Source: Mastigocoleus sp. MO_188.B34 (GTDB lineage Bacteria > Cyanobacteriota > Cyanobacteriia > Cyanobacteriales > Nostocaceae). Taken from it: a stretch of 54,679 nt of DNA. Below are positions 18,765-28,053 of the stretch, one piece after another. Below the pieces are notes generated by a model, which worked only from the letters and a program-made list of their open reading frames with translations, was not told the origin of the DNA and made no database searches. How positions within the stretch are numbered: position 1 is the first letter of the stretch; each line of letters opens with the position of its first letter. Both the position numbers and the translations under genes were made by a program. The stretch lies in contig NZ_JASJDK010000037.1 of NCBI RefSeq assembly GCF_030065675.1, positions 1 to 54,679 of the forward strand, in the 5' to 3' direction.

Positions 18765-18913
18765 TAACGCTCTATAACCCGTTAAATATCAAGGGTTTTA
18801 CCCATCACTACTACGTGAAACTGAGATAAGTCAAAGTAAAAGCTTAAGTGCTCTCTAATACTGATCTTGCTAAGAACTGACTCCAAAGTAAATACGGCGA
18901 TCTGCGTATCAGA

Positions 18914-19618
18914 TTATGAAGAAATCGCAACAAATGACCCTTTGAGTAGTCCTAACTTTTCCAAAGCAACCATCACGGCAGCAGTTCGAGTTTGCACACC
19001 CAGTTTTTCGTGAATATGCTCTAGATGTTTCCGTACCGTTCCTTGACTGCAACCCAACACTTTAGCAATTGCGTCATTACTTTTATCCTTAGCAATCCAG
19101 AAAAGTACCTCTGCCTCGCGTTTGGTGAGTCCTAGTAATTCCAGAGAAGAAATTGAGAAGGATTGCAGTTCTTGTTCTTCCAACAGTACGAGATATTTCT
19201 CCCCTATTAGATCGGAAATAAGATAAACCAGTAACTCCTTTCTCCCTTTCTCAATGTGTAACGGTAAATAGGGGGATGGAACTTTACCGTTAGATGTGAA
19301 TAACAAAATCTGATGTTTGAACCAATATTGTAATGGTTCTGGCAATGAGTTTAGGGGATATGGGGAAAAATACTGGCTCAGTAGTTTTTCTCCTTGTTGA
19401 GTCATGAACTGCACTTGCCCTTCTGGTGTTACAATAATCACGCCTACTTCTTCAAAAGCTTCTTTGAATTGTGTCAGTATTTGCTTCCATTGGCTAAATG
19501 CAGGGTTATCTTTATCCGTTTGCATCAAGTATTGACGCAATAAATTTAGAATACAGCGATCACACTCAGTAAAATTTCGGTGATCGCAACTTACCGTAAA
19601 CCTTTGTTTTAATACCAT
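18914..19618 (-). CDS. LuxR-family transcriptional regulator
   Basis: The C-terminal 65 residues are a LuxR/NarL-type helix-turn-helix domain: LGLTKREAEVLFWIAKDKSN, then AIAKVLGCSQGTVRKHLEHI and EKLGVQTRTAA. The N-terminal 160 residues lack receiver-domain aspartates and look more like a PAS-type sensor segment (EEVGVIIVTPEGQVQFM). Four Cys occur in the first 40 residues (one a DRCILN motif), which might sense redox state or bind metal. At 234 residues it matches many cyanobacterial orphan LuxR regulators. It lies upstream of the radical SAM cluster on the same strand, with a MITE between them. A regulatory link is possible but unsupported by any visible operator. Confidence 0.85.
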   Translation of the reverse strand: MVLKQRFTVSCDHRNFTECDRCILNLLRQYLMQTDKDNPAFSQWKQILTQFKEAFEEVGVIIVTPEGQVQFMTQQGEKLLSQYFSPYPLNSLPEPLQYWFKHQILLFTSNGKVPSPYLPLHIEKGRKELLVYLISDLIGEKYLVLLEEQELQSFSISSLELLGLTKREAEVLFWIAKDKSNDAIAKVLGCSQGTVRKHLEHIHEKLGVQTRTAAVMVALEKLGLLKGSFVAISS

Positions 19619-19989
19619 AGGCTTTTAATATATTCAAGAATGGCAAAACCTGTAACAGGGACGTTAATCAACACTGCTTTCCCATTGGGCGTTTGAAACA
19701 CTACGGACTGAAAAATCCGCGCAGCATCTGTCTAGTAAATGCACTTCAAAACACCAGAACCAGGAAATTACCAAAAGAATCTGTTGGCTCATTATCTTCG
19801 GCAAGCTAAAGCAAATCCCATCAGGTTCAGTCTATATAGGGATACAACGCGATGAAGGTGAAGTCCAATTTTGATTATCAATTATTGGAGTAAATCTTCA
19901 ATAAATTAAATCAAAATTATTTATCATATATGTATATTATATAGCAACTGTAAATCAAATAAGTAATTTTAGTTGCTTCTTTAGTAAAA
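19619..19989. other. Gene-free stretch upstream of the LuxR-type gene
   Basis: No credible gene is visible. The first part presumably holds the promoter of the minus-strand LuxR-type gene; the rest is AT-rich and borders an IS66 remnant, so it may include element debris. Confidence 0.35.
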
Positions 19990-20292
19990 TTATATATTTT
20001 TTCTATCTGACGTTGCGAATAAAATGGAAGGAGCAGGCGTATGATTGCGTGCAGCACTCACGGCATTAGTCATAAACTCCAATACATTGCGACGCTGAAA
20101 CTTTAAGGAAGTATTAACTATACCTAGGGACATAGGTATTCCAAACACATCAGCCATCGCATTTTGAACCATTCGAGTGCTGTGGCGGTACAACCCGCTC
20201 AACACAGCTAAAAGAGCTACTACTCTTACTCCGTAACCACTTGGATTGACATCAGACGGTAATTTTGCACGAGTACTAACCCCACAGTTTAC
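19990..20292 (-). pseudogene. IS66-type transposase remnant with internal deletion
   Basis: The open frame from 20292 down carries the region after the zinc finger of an IS66 transposase (STRAKLPSDVNPSGYG, then VVALLAVLSGLYRHSTRMVQ and FGIPMSLGIVNT). It then jumps straight into what looks like the C-terminal tail of the same family (RNVLEFMTNAVSAARNHTPA). The catalytic DDE core between them is missing, so this is an internally deleted, non-functional copy. No accessory IS66 genes are seen. Confidence 0.65.
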
Positions 20293-20417
20293 TCAAAAAA
20301 CCACGTGGTGGTTCGTTGCGCAGCAGCGCGTCTTCCAAGATTAACAAAATCCCAGAAAAAATATAATCGGGAACTTAACAACTGTCCGTTCGCTCATTTT
20401 GCAGGTGCAAGAGGTAA

Positions 20418-21560
20418 TTATGTCTTGCACAGCTTGGAATCTAGCAAATAAAGAGATTCAGGCATTTGCATCAATGAAAGAATTGTGCATTGAAGGTCAT
20501 TAAGAGGTGTAACACAGATAGTAAAATCAGGTAGAAAATAAAGAGTTATATTACAAAAAGCCTTAAGTATTTGTTCGGCAGAGGGACGTTGTGTTTTTCG
20601 CTTTGGATTACCATCATAGATACCAGAAAGGAATGCACCGGTTTTTTGAAGAGCTTGACGGACAACAAACTCCATAACAGTAAATACTCGCAATGCGATG
20701 TTTAGGAGAAATATCAAACCAGAAATTCTGTCTTGGTTCTTAAAGTAAATAGGTAAGGCAGGTAGAGAACCCCTTTTAAAACGATGAAAACCAGGCTCCA
20801 AAAGCCATTCATCTCGATAATACATAACAGCTTGTGGTAAACTCAGTTGGTCAGCAGAAGCATTTGTGACATATAATCGCCAACCAGCCAAAGTTTCTGC
20901 TTCCTTTATTGCATGGTCAAGCTGCTCGATATGAAGTTGGAGATGTATCTTCTTTACTTGCTCTAGTTGAGAATTTTTGGAAGGTCTTCCCCTGCCAATA
21001 TAACGAGTTTCTATTTGTGTTTGTTCAGTAATAGTAGTTGAGAAGAAATCTTTGACACGGTGACGTTTGAGAATGTTTTCAACTTTATAAATAAGTTGTT
21101 CTCGGTCATCTCCTGGTTTCTTAGCTAATTTCTCCAAGGCATTTTGAGCTTTATTGATGCGTTGTTGTTGACCATGTATTGCTCTGGTTGCAAGGCTACG
21201 GGAATAAACTACCAAGTAGCGTTCATGCCAACGTACCCATTTATTAGTTTCTTTATTGAACCAAAATCTTCCTAATTCAACTTCAAAACCTTTACCAACA
21301 GCAAGTTCTGATTCTTCCTGTTGAGGTAAACGAATATCCATAGTTTTAATTGGTGGATTAAGTACCCATCAGCAATGAAAATAAACTTGGGGTGCCCAAT
21401 CACTTTCTTAATCTTCTGCCAAGTGGGGAAATATAACGGGTCATCGGCTCCATTTCCTTCAAGGGTTGCGCTGACTAGTGGCATTCCCATCGGGTCTAAG
21501 GTTGACAGTCTTCTGACGGTATTGCAATAAATCGGGACGTTTGTCCTTTGAGTAACCATA
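20418..21560 (-). pseudogene. IS1634-type transposase, frameshifted and 5'-truncated
   Basis: Two overlapping frames make up the later two thirds of an IS1634-like transposase. The upstream piece (21559-21272) has STLDPMGMPLVSATLEGNGADDPLY and HPKFIFIAD, which include catalytic-core strands. The downstream piece (21341-20418) carries LAGWRLYVTNASADQLSLPQ and the YYRDEWLLEPGFHRFK motif with the final acidic residue, then a normal C terminus. A segment of about 35 residues between them is lost, and an extra frame change near 21520 joins the typical YGYSKDKRPDL start. The N-terminal region is absent because MITE copy 3 begins at 21561, right at the break. Confidence 0.72.
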
Positions 21561-21819
21561 ACGGGACTTAGACAAAAAAAAGAGGAAAAAGCCTCAAAGG
21601 CATTCAGGGCAAGGGATTAACTTCAAATCGCTCAATGCCGTAGCGTGGCGAAGTGCCATAATCTAAATATATCAAGAAAACAACCAATTCAACGTCAAAC
21701 CATTTATTTATAAAGATTTGAAGCTTTTTTTGAACCAAACAACATCTAAAGAGTTATGTATTAATTAAGTTGAATGTGCAGTTTGTTCAACTTATTTTTA
21801 CAAGGATGCTAAGTCCCGA
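21561..21819 (-). mobile_element. MITE copy 3, inverted and degenerate
   Basis: In reverse orientation this stretch matches the other MITE copies. It has the end ACGGGACTTAGACA next to TA, the arm AAAAAGCCTCAAAG, and the interior word ATATATCAAGAAAAC. The far end is damaged: a degenerate terminal repeat occurs near 21745, and a better one (GCTAAGTCCCGA, followed by TA) only at 21808-21819, making this copy longer than the other two. It cuts the IS1634-type transposase. Confidence 0.65.
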
Positions 21820-21837
21820 TACTGATAATAATTGGTT

Positions 21838-22030
21838 AAACCAAGTCAAAAGAAAATTTATGGACAAAAGTGTTTTACAAAAACGCCAACATACTAGTAA
21901 AGGTTGGCGGGCTGTGATTGTGAAATTCACACTAGCAATATCAGTGCTTGCTTATAATGGCACCATTCTCAGAAGCAGGGAATTAAATCGAAAAGGTGAT
22001 CAGCCGAGATTCTCAGCCTCAAAGCATTAG
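21838..22030 (+). other. Short unrecognised open frame beside MITE copy 3
   Basis: A frame of about 64 residues without a convincing start runs to the stop at 22030. It is basic (KRKFMDKSVLQKRQHTSKGW) with one hydrophobic stretch (VIVKFTLAISVLAYNG). I do not recognise it. It lies among transposon remnants and is probably the tail of another broken element, though a small real protein cannot be excluded. Confidence 0.25.
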
Positions 22031-22122
22031 GAGCAATAGAAAAAACCCGATAAAGCATTTACAGGATGCAAATATCAGGTTTATTTAATGACCCATAAAA
22101 AATTTGTTTTGCACAACATCAA

Positions 22123-22749
22123 TTAACCACTACACCAAGCATCAAAAACTCTACCTTGCATAGCTTCAGGAAACTCTTCACAGTATTCTTCAAAAGCAGT
22201 TTTGAATATTTTCTTTGATTGTTGATGGGCGATTTCTGCTTGTAGTTCATCAACTGTATCCCAAGCTGCTCCACATTCTTTCGAACTCGGTGAAGTGCGA
22301 TCGCAAATACTGCGGGCGTTTTCCACCGCATGGTGTAGTTCTTCTTCTAAAAGTACCTCTTGGGGTTCTTCAACAAATTTGCTTTCGCTAATAATATCGC
22401 TAAGGGAAATAATACCTAATAATTTTCCTTGAATTACAGGTGCTCTGAGTAAGTGATATTCGGCAAACAAACGCGCCACATATGCTACACCAAGGTTAGG
22501 ATTAATTGCCATACAGGGCTTGCTCATTATTTCATGTACGCGCAACTTGGCAGGGTCTTTACCAAAAGCAATTACCTTGTAAACTATATCAGCTTCGGTA
22601 ATAATGCCATAAGCATCCTGGTCGTGGCGACGTTCTACAATTAATGCACGCCAACCTCTGGAATTCATTAACTCAACCGCTTGTGCTACAGTTGCCGAAC
22701 TGCGAATAGTTGCAACATCTTTAGTCATTATGTCTGCGGCTTTTAGCAT
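22123..22749 (-). CDS. CBS-domain pair fused to CP12-like domain
   Basis: Two CBS motifs occupy residues 1-125 (MTKDVATIRSSATVAQAVEL, then IMSKPCMAINPNLGVAYVAR and GIISLSDII) and should bind an adenine nucleotide. The C-terminal 70 residues are CP12-like, with the N-terminal cysteine pair CDRTSPSSKEC and the core AWDTVDELQAE. CP12 inhibits Calvin-cycle phosphoribulokinase and glyceraldehyde-phosphate dehydrogenase by redox-controlled complex formation, and CBS-CP12 fusions are a known cyanobacterial family. The second cysteine pair is altered: one Cys remains in EEYCEEFPEA, but the one expected after PEA is replaced, and the next Cys lies three residues from the C terminus. Redox behaviour may therefore differ from free CP12. 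Confidence 0.9.
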   Translation of the reverse strand: MLKAADIMTKDVATIRSSATVAQAVELMNSRGWRALIVERRHDQDAYGIITEADIVYKVIAFGKDPAKLRVHEIMSKPCMAINPNLGVAYVARLFAEYHLLRAPVIQGKLLGIISLSDIISESKFVEEPQEVLLEEELHHAVENARSICDRTSPSSKECGAAWDTVDELQAEIAHQQSKKIFKTAFEEYCEEFPEAMQGRVFDAWCSG

Positions 22750-22972
22750 AACTACCTTCCCGTATCGCTCTGTAATTACGTTTTCTTGCTTACAATCGCC
22801 AAACTCAGACCATATCTGTAATAGAAGGGATTACAGTTGTTAAAAAAATTATTCTGGTTTTTAAGAACCAATGTTGTTTGATTCCTGATAATTGACCCTT
22901 AGAATCCTTTAAGCTCAACACCTTCCTTATAAACAAACAATTTGAGGAAATTGTGAGGTTTTTCTACTAAAA

Positions 22973-24532
22973 TCAACTCCGGTCGTAATATTTCCAAGAA
23001 TACAAAGCCCGTAATTGGGGCATCTTTTTCAATTGATGTTCCTGCATCCTTCTGAGAATATCATCCAATATTCTCACTGCTTCCCCTTGATAACGTCCTT
23101 TATTTAACATGACACATTCAGCCCTTTCCGACATGGCTGCATCAGTCATTTCGGGGCGAGAAGGAATTCCTTGTTTCACTAGTTTTTCTAACACTTGTGT
23201 CGCCCAAATTACTGGAACATGGGCAGCTTCACATAGCCAGAGAATTTCCTCTTGCATTTCTGCTAGACGCTGATAACCAATTTCAACAGCTAAATCGCCA
23301 CGAGCAATCATCACACCAAAAGGATACTTACCTGCAGCATGGACTATTAATTCCGGAAGATTGCGTATTGCTTGAAGTGTTTCAATTTTTGCAACTATTG
23401 CTAAAGGATTTAACCGTTTACCCTGACGAGTTTGTAACTCTTGCTCTAGCAGGTCAATATCTGAAGTATTTTGAACGAAAGAATATCCCACAATATCTGC
23501 GTGGGATACAATAAAATCCAAATCTTGTTTATCTTTTTCTGTAAGGGGGCACAAATTAAGTAAAGTATCAGGAAAGTTGATTCCTTTATCTGGCAAAATT
23601 TTACTACCCTTATGGCTAGCATGGGTAATTTTTATCAGTGCTCCCTCATCACTTAAGGACTCAACACAAGCACCGATCCGCCCGTCATCAATCCAAACAT
23701 TAGCACCTATTTTTAAACTATCTAGCACTTCTGGTATTGTGCAAGTTAATTGTGGATATCCAATATCGGCAAAACTAGAATTATTTTCAGGTTCTACACC
23801 CGATAAATCGCGCCGTAAAAATAAATAATCTCCTGTGAATAAACGGTCAGAATCACAGAAGTTAATAGTTTGCTCAATACGAGGTTTTGGTCCAGCTAAA
23901 TCCATCATAATTTTACAGGGTTGTCCTGTTTCGCCCTCTGCACGATGTACGTGATGAATCATTGCTTCCCATAGTTCTGGTGTATCATGGGCACAGTTTA
24001 TTCGAACACAATTAGTGCCTTGTTGTAGTAAGCTTCTAACATACTCATAACTGCTAGCCGCTGACTTGGGTAATGTAACCATAATCCTTACCCAACGGTT
24101 ATTCCATGGTTTACCCAACACATCTTGTGTATGACGTCTGAGCAGACGATGTCCTTCTAAAAAAGATTGTATTGAAGGACGAGGTGGAAGAGGATATGAT
24201 TCTGTTTGACAAATAGCAGCTAAAGTTGCGATCGCTGCATCCAAGTTAGGTAGTACTCGGGCTTCAATTCTCCCCAAAGATGACAGTCCCCAAGGAATCA
24301 AAGCTGCTTGTAAAGGACGCAGGTCATGACCTCGCAAAGCTAGATAGTATGCTAGATTTTGAGCACTTTTTCGGAAGGATGGACGTTTAATAAGGGGTTC
24401 CCATCGTTGAAAAATTTCTTCTCCCTGTTGATAAATTGATTGCCGAAGTTTTTGTAAAGTAGCAAGTAAAACTTCTGGGTTTTTTAAGTCTATTGGTTTT
24501 ATCTGGGTCGTATTACTTTTAAGGGAGAACAT
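22973..24532 (-). CDS. Pyruvate kinase-like protein with N-terminal extension and no C-terminal allosteric domain
   Basis: Residues about 145-500 match the catalytic barrel of pyruvate kinase: RIMVTLPKSA, GTNCVRINCAHDT, KIMMDLAGPKPR, IVAKIETLQAIRNL and IARGDLAVEIG. A helical N-terminal extension of about 140 residues replaces the usual short arm. The C-terminal effector-binding domain of ordinary pyruvate kinase is missing, since the protein ends soon after the barrel. A substrate-site loop reads MVTLPKSA where standard enzymes have TIGPAS. It may be a low-activity or specialised member making pyruvate from phosphoenolpyruvate, not the housekeeping enzyme. It lies 223 bp upstream of CBS-CP12 on the same strand and may share expression with it. 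Confidence 0.85.
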   Translation of the reverse strand: MFSLKSNTTQIKPIDLKNPEVLLATLQKLRQSIYQQGEEIFQRWEPLIKRPSFRKSAQNLAYYLALRGHDLRPLQAALIPWGLSSLGRIEARVLPNLDAAIATLAAICQTESYPLPPRPSIQSFLEGHRLLRRHTQDVLGKPWNNRWVRIMVTLPKSAASSYEYVRSLLQQGTNCVRINCAHDTPELWEAMIHHVHRAEGETGQPCKIMMDLAGPKPRIEQTINFCDSDRLFTGDYLFLRRDLSGVEPENNSSFADIGYPQLTCTIPEVLDSLKIGANVWIDDGRIGACVESLSDEGALIKITHASHKGSKILPDKGINFPDTLLNLCPLTEKDKQDLDFIVSHADIVGYSFVQNTSDIDLLEQELQTRQGKRLNPLAIVAKIETLQAIRNLPELIVHAAGKYPFGVMIARGDLAVEIGYQRLAEMQEEILWLCEAAHVPVIWATQVLEKLVKQGIPSRPEMTDAAMSERAECVMLNKGRYQGEAVRILDDILRRMQEHQLKKMPQLRALYSWKYYDRS

Positions 24533-25010
24533 AAAATCATCTCCTAGCTCGCAATCTAAAATTTAAGATCTACAATTCAAAACCTAAAATTCAAAACCTA
24601 AAATTCAAAACCTACCATTCAAAAACTAAAATCACACATTATGTGAATTAGAAGCTGAAATAACTTAAATTAGTGGGAATAATCACAAATATAATTTACG
24701 CCGGTTCTTGAAACTCTTGATATTGAAAGGCTGCATTTAATTCGCATTAGAAGCAAATCCTAAATTTTCATGTTTAACACTTCATTTTTATTTATAAGTA
24801 AAAAACTTGAGAAACTTGTGAGGTTGTAGATGGACTATTGACATTTTCTGGGTTTCTCTGTCTTCCACAAAATCGCTATGGGGACAAACATCAGTTCTGG
24901 TAGATAAATATTTTTCACTAGCGGTTGCACGTAGTTCATGTTATTTCCAAAAATTTAAGTTATATGCATGGTTGAACCTTACCTACATGTAGTAACAGTA
25001 AAATTTGTAG
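24533..25010. promoter_or_regulatory. Divergent intergenic region
   Basis: This gap separates two divergent genes, so it should hold both promoters. It includes a 14-bp tandem repeat (listed separately) close to the pyruvate-kinase-like start. The rest is AT-rich with no clear gene. Confidence 0.45.
24573..24628. repeat. 14-bp tandem repeat, four copies
   Basis: Four consecutive units of AAATTCAAAACCTA occur, the outer two with one to three changes. They lie 40 bp upstream of the pyruvate-kinase-like start codon. Such short AT-rich tandem repeats are common in filamentous cyanobacteria and often vary in number between strains. Confidence 0.8.
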
Positions 25011-25574
25011 ATGAATACCGCTAGTTCATATGAGTTCAAAGGTGCAGCTATGAGTAAGTTATTTGTAGGACCTGTGGAATTGTCTGAAAATCCCAACCAT
25101 AGACGAGATTCTAACGGGAAGGAAGTTCTGTGGGTTGGTACAACTCTAAAATTTCTATTCCAAGTTAAGGAATATCATGAAATTCATAAAGTAAATAAAG
25201 GCACTAACAATTCAGATGATTATATATATCCCTTAGTGATTATCGGAACAAGATACGTAAAAACATGGGAAGATTGGCAACAACATGAGGTAAAAATCAA
25301 TAATTTCTTGATAGGTACTATTTGCAACTATTCTTCAAGTGAAAAGCATCCGACTAATTCTTTGGAGCCCGAACCTCCTGAAGCAAAACAATTTATTTTT
25401 AAGTTACAGCCTAAGATTTTGAGGGTCAGTGATGCTATGGAACCACACTTGGTTCCTCAAGACAAAGTTAATATTTTATCGATTGATATGGGAACAGGTG
25501 GCTTTGGTTTTAATGATAGCTTTATTATTGACTATATAAATACTAAGAACTTTACTACCAACCTGAATAGCTAG
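25011..25574 (+). CDS. Protein of unknown function
   Basis: I do not recognise this 187-residue protein. It appears soluble, with no signal peptide or membrane helix, and is probably mostly beta (FVGPVELSENPN, VLWVGTTLKFLFQV, YPLVIIGTRYVKTW). An internal Met at residue 14 (MSKLFVG) is a good alternative start, because the first 13 residues look unlike the rest. The next gene downstream is 218 bp away on the same strand. Confidence 0.6.
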   Translation: MNTASSYEFKGAAMSKLFVGPVELSENPNHRRDSNGKEVLWVGTTLKFLFQVKEYHEIHKVNKGTNNSDDYIYPLVIIGTRYVKTWEDWQQHEVKINNFLIGTICNYSSSEKHPTNSLEPEPPEAKQFIFKLQPKILRVSDAMEPHLVPQDKVNILSIDMGTGGFGFNDSFIIDYINTKNFTTNLNS

Positions 25575-25792
25575 TAGAGTCAACGCAATAAATACTACAC
25601 CCATACTTAAGGTTAATAGTTAGATTAAAACCTGCTACTAGTATTAATCCCCGGGGGGAAAACCCCGGTTTTCCCGATAATCCTCATAAACTCACAAATT
25701 CCTCATTTTTTTAACCTATAAGGAGATTAGCCAAGAATTATTGAGTATTTTGAATTTAATAAATTTAATGGTTAATAAAAGGCATCCTTAAA

Positions 25793-26743
25793 ATGAGACA
25801 ACAACAACTCAAAGCTTATCTACAACTAATTCAAGAATTGCTAAGCTGTGCTCATGGTGAAGAATGGACGTTACTGGAACGTAACGAACAACTAGTGACT
25901 CCCGATCTAGTACAGGTGATGGAAGAAATCGCCATGCAGTTAAAATCAGATGGAAGGTTGGATGCAGCTAAATACCTCCAACATTGGGCTGGACAAATCA
26001 ATCATCTGTTTGAACAAGCAGTTCATCACCAAAGCGATGATGAAAAATCCCAAGCCTATCTCCAGCTGATTCAAGATTTATTGGATTGTCCCAGTGGTTC
26101 GGAAGCTGATATTTTAGAATCTCACCAAAATTTAATTGACCCCAATTTGGTGCGAATGATGAAACAGGTCGCTGCTCAAATGGCTACACGTAAGGAAAAG
26201 GGAGCAGCTCGTTTCTTAAGTAATTTAGCTGCAGAAATTAGTCGAAACCTAGTACCGGTAAAGAATTTCAAAGCAAACTTGCAAAAGGATGCCAAGGAGG
26301 CTATTTTTGGCGCAGAACATCATTTTCCTGATTTTAAAGCAGCTGATGAGTCTGCCTTAGAAGATATTGATGGAGAAATTCCACAATTCGACCCCATCAA
26401 TGAAACCTTTGCCAAAACTGAGGAGAACACTCCAAAATCTGTGCATCTTGAAGAACGTTTAACAGAAGTCACTCAGTCATTAATTAATCTACAGGAAATA
26501 TTATTTTCACGACTGCAACCAGTAAACCCACTTTGGTACATGGATATATTAGAACGCGCCTATACTTTGGGTTGGGTACTAACTACTGAAGAAGTGGAAG
26601 AATTAATAGGGGTCAAGCCTAGATGTGAAGCCGGTAAAAATTCTTATCAACGGGGATGCTGGATGTTTGTGAAAGCCGGTAAGATGGGTTTACATACAGG
26701 TTGGCGCGTTATCAAAGAAGAAGTTGAGGTTACAGAAGTTTAA
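25793..26743 (+). CDS. Cyanobacterial helical protein with two N-terminal repeats
   Basis: The 316-residue protein starts with two related segments of about 75 residues. Each opens with AYLQLIQELL/DLL plus a short Cys-containing turn (SCAHGEEW, DCPSGSEAD) and continues through a conserved pattern (LVTPDLVQVMEEIA, LIDPNLVRMMKQVA). The same segment type occurs at the N termini of cyanobacterial CHAT and TPR proteins, where it may be a protein-interaction module; this is from memory. An acidic linker follows, then a helical C-terminal domain with basic end (PRCEAGKNSYQRGCWMFVKAGKMG). No catalytic motif is visible. Confidence 0.65.
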   Translation: MRQQQLKAYLQLIQELLSCAHGEEWTLLERNEQLVTPDLVQVMEEIAMQLKSDGRLDAAKYLQHWAGQINHLFEQAVHHQSDDEKSQAYLQLIQDLLDCPSGSEADILESHQNLIDPNLVRMMKQVAAQMATRKEKGAARFLSNLAAEISRNLVPVKNFKANLQKDAKEAIFGAEHHFPDFKAADESALEDIDGEIPQFDPINETFAKTEENTPKSVHLEERLTEVTQSLINLQEILFSRLQPVNPLWYMDILERAYTLGWVLTTEEVEELIGVKPRCEAGKNSYQRGCWMFVKAGKMGLHTGWRVIKEEVEVTEV

Positions 26744-26812
26744 AAATAGCTTGATATCGAACACGTTAGAGGAGATTTTCAAAGTATAGTTTATTACTAG
26801 TGTTCACTGTTG

Positions 26813-26879
26813 AGATCCCCCAACCCCCTTAAAAAGGGGGCAAAAGTCCCCCAATACAGTGGGGGATTTAGGGGGATCC
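26813..26879. repeat. Nested palindromic repeat (REP/MITE-like)
   Basis: The element begins with GATCCCCCAACCCCC and ends with TTAGGGGGATC, with inner C-runs and G-runs that pair (CCCCCTTAAAAAGGGGG and TCCCCCAATACAGTGGGGGA). Similar nested palindromes are scattered in Nostocales genomes. It lies between convergent genes and could serve as a transcript end for both. Confidence 0.75.
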
Positions 26880-26973
26880 AAGATATTTTAAGTAAATAAT
26901 GTGACTTTTGAAACATCCTCTTAGACGTTTTTCCCAAAGACGTTTTTCTCAAATATCATTAAAGTGCGATTAA

Positions 26974-27002
26974 AGTGCGATTGAATTAAATCCAATCGCA
27001 CT
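26974..27002. terminator. Perfect 10-bp hairpin between convergent genes
   Basis: AGTGCGATTG and CAATCGCACT pair perfectly around a 9-base AT-rich loop. A partial tandem copy (ATTAAAGTGCG twice) precedes it. No strong T-run follows, so it is either a bidirectional terminator or simply another short palindrome. Confidence 0.5.
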
Positions 27003-27108
27003 CATTTACCAAGATGTGACCAAAGCCCCTATAGACATGCGGAATGTCAAAATTCATTCACAACTACGATTCACAACACAGAACAAAGTTAAAAGTTAAA
27101 TCCTTTTC

Positions 27109-27621
27109 TCAGAAACGGAAACCAACTCCTGCTTGCAAACTCACAGCATCAGCAGAACTGTCTTCATAAGCATCAATACCCCATTTCGCATCACCATATA
27201 AGACGACGCGATCGCTAACTTCTGATTCTGCACCAAGAGTAATCACGGCTGCATCCCTATTACCCAAAGGGCTATTTTCGCCTTCATCTGTGACAAAGGA
27301 ATAACCAGCACCAATATAAACATTAGTATTATCAGCAACAGGTACATCGTAAGTTAGCATTGGCATGATGGCTGTAGAGTCGCCACCAAATAGAACTGCA
27401 CCCCTAGCGGAAACTGGTGTTTCAGGAATTGCATAACGTCCTTGAACATTACCACCTAAAACTGCTGCATCGTTATTTTCTCCGCCATTGGTAACGCCAG
27501 CAGAAACACCAGCACCAATGTAATTACCATCCATACCCGTTGGCTTTGCTGCTGCAATTCCGCCCGAAAGAAGAATGGAGGAAGCAACAAATGCACTCAC
27601 CATTACACTAGTAAGTTTCAT
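27109..27621 (-). CDS. Small outer-membrane beta-barrel protein
   Basis: A 25-residue Sec signal peptide (VSAFVASSILLSGGIAAAKP) precedes about 145 residues of alternating polar and hydrophobic strands rich in Gly, Ala and aromatics. The protein ends in VGFRF, the terminal Phe typical of outer-membrane barrels. Its size fits an eight-stranded barrel of the OmpA/OmpX type. A specific role (adhesion, small-solute passage or envelope stability) cannot be read. It is transcribed alone, facing the preceding gene. Confidence 0.75.
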   Translation of the reverse strand: MKLTSVMVSAFVASSILLSGGIAAAKPTGMDGNYIGAGVSAGVTNGGENNDAAVLGGNVQGRYAIPETPVSARGAVLFGGDSTAIMPMLTYDVPVADNTNVYIGAGYSFVTDEGENSPLGNRDAAVITLGAESEVSDRVVLYGDAKWGIDAYEDSSADAVSLQAGVGFRF

Positions 27622-28053
27622 ATTACCCTCCTAATAAAAGTTAAGCGGAAGATTTTCTATATCTGCTTATCTTTTACTTGGTGTTAACTCTTGAAATATT
27701 GTTTTTTGATAGAAGTCACATCTACTACCTATCTACTTTTAGGCTAACAATTTAATGTGAGGAATTTGTGATTGTTGCAATAAAAATTAATTTTTCTGGT
27801 ACATTTATATGCATTAAACCATAAAATATAAATCCTGTTCGGGAAGCTGCTTAAAAATCATTTGATTCTCAGAAAAAATATTAAAATTTCTTTTTTTATT
27901 TTAAGTTAATAATATTTGAACTATTTGAACCTGATCGATTGTTTAAGTCACGTTAACGTTTTGAAAAACCCCTTTCCCTTTTTTAGATTTTAAATTTGGG
28001 AAAAATATAAAAACCAGAGACGAACTCAAGATATGAGATTCAATTTGTCATCC
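27622..28053. other. AT-rich intergenic region
   Basis: This region holds the promoter side of the barrel gene and the 3' side of the beta-helix gene, both on the minus strand. No credible gene, repeat or RNA is visible. Confidence 0.4.

Noticed and set aside
24573-24628. CRISPR array
   Set aside because: The 14-bp units are contiguous with no spacers and no cas genes are in the window.
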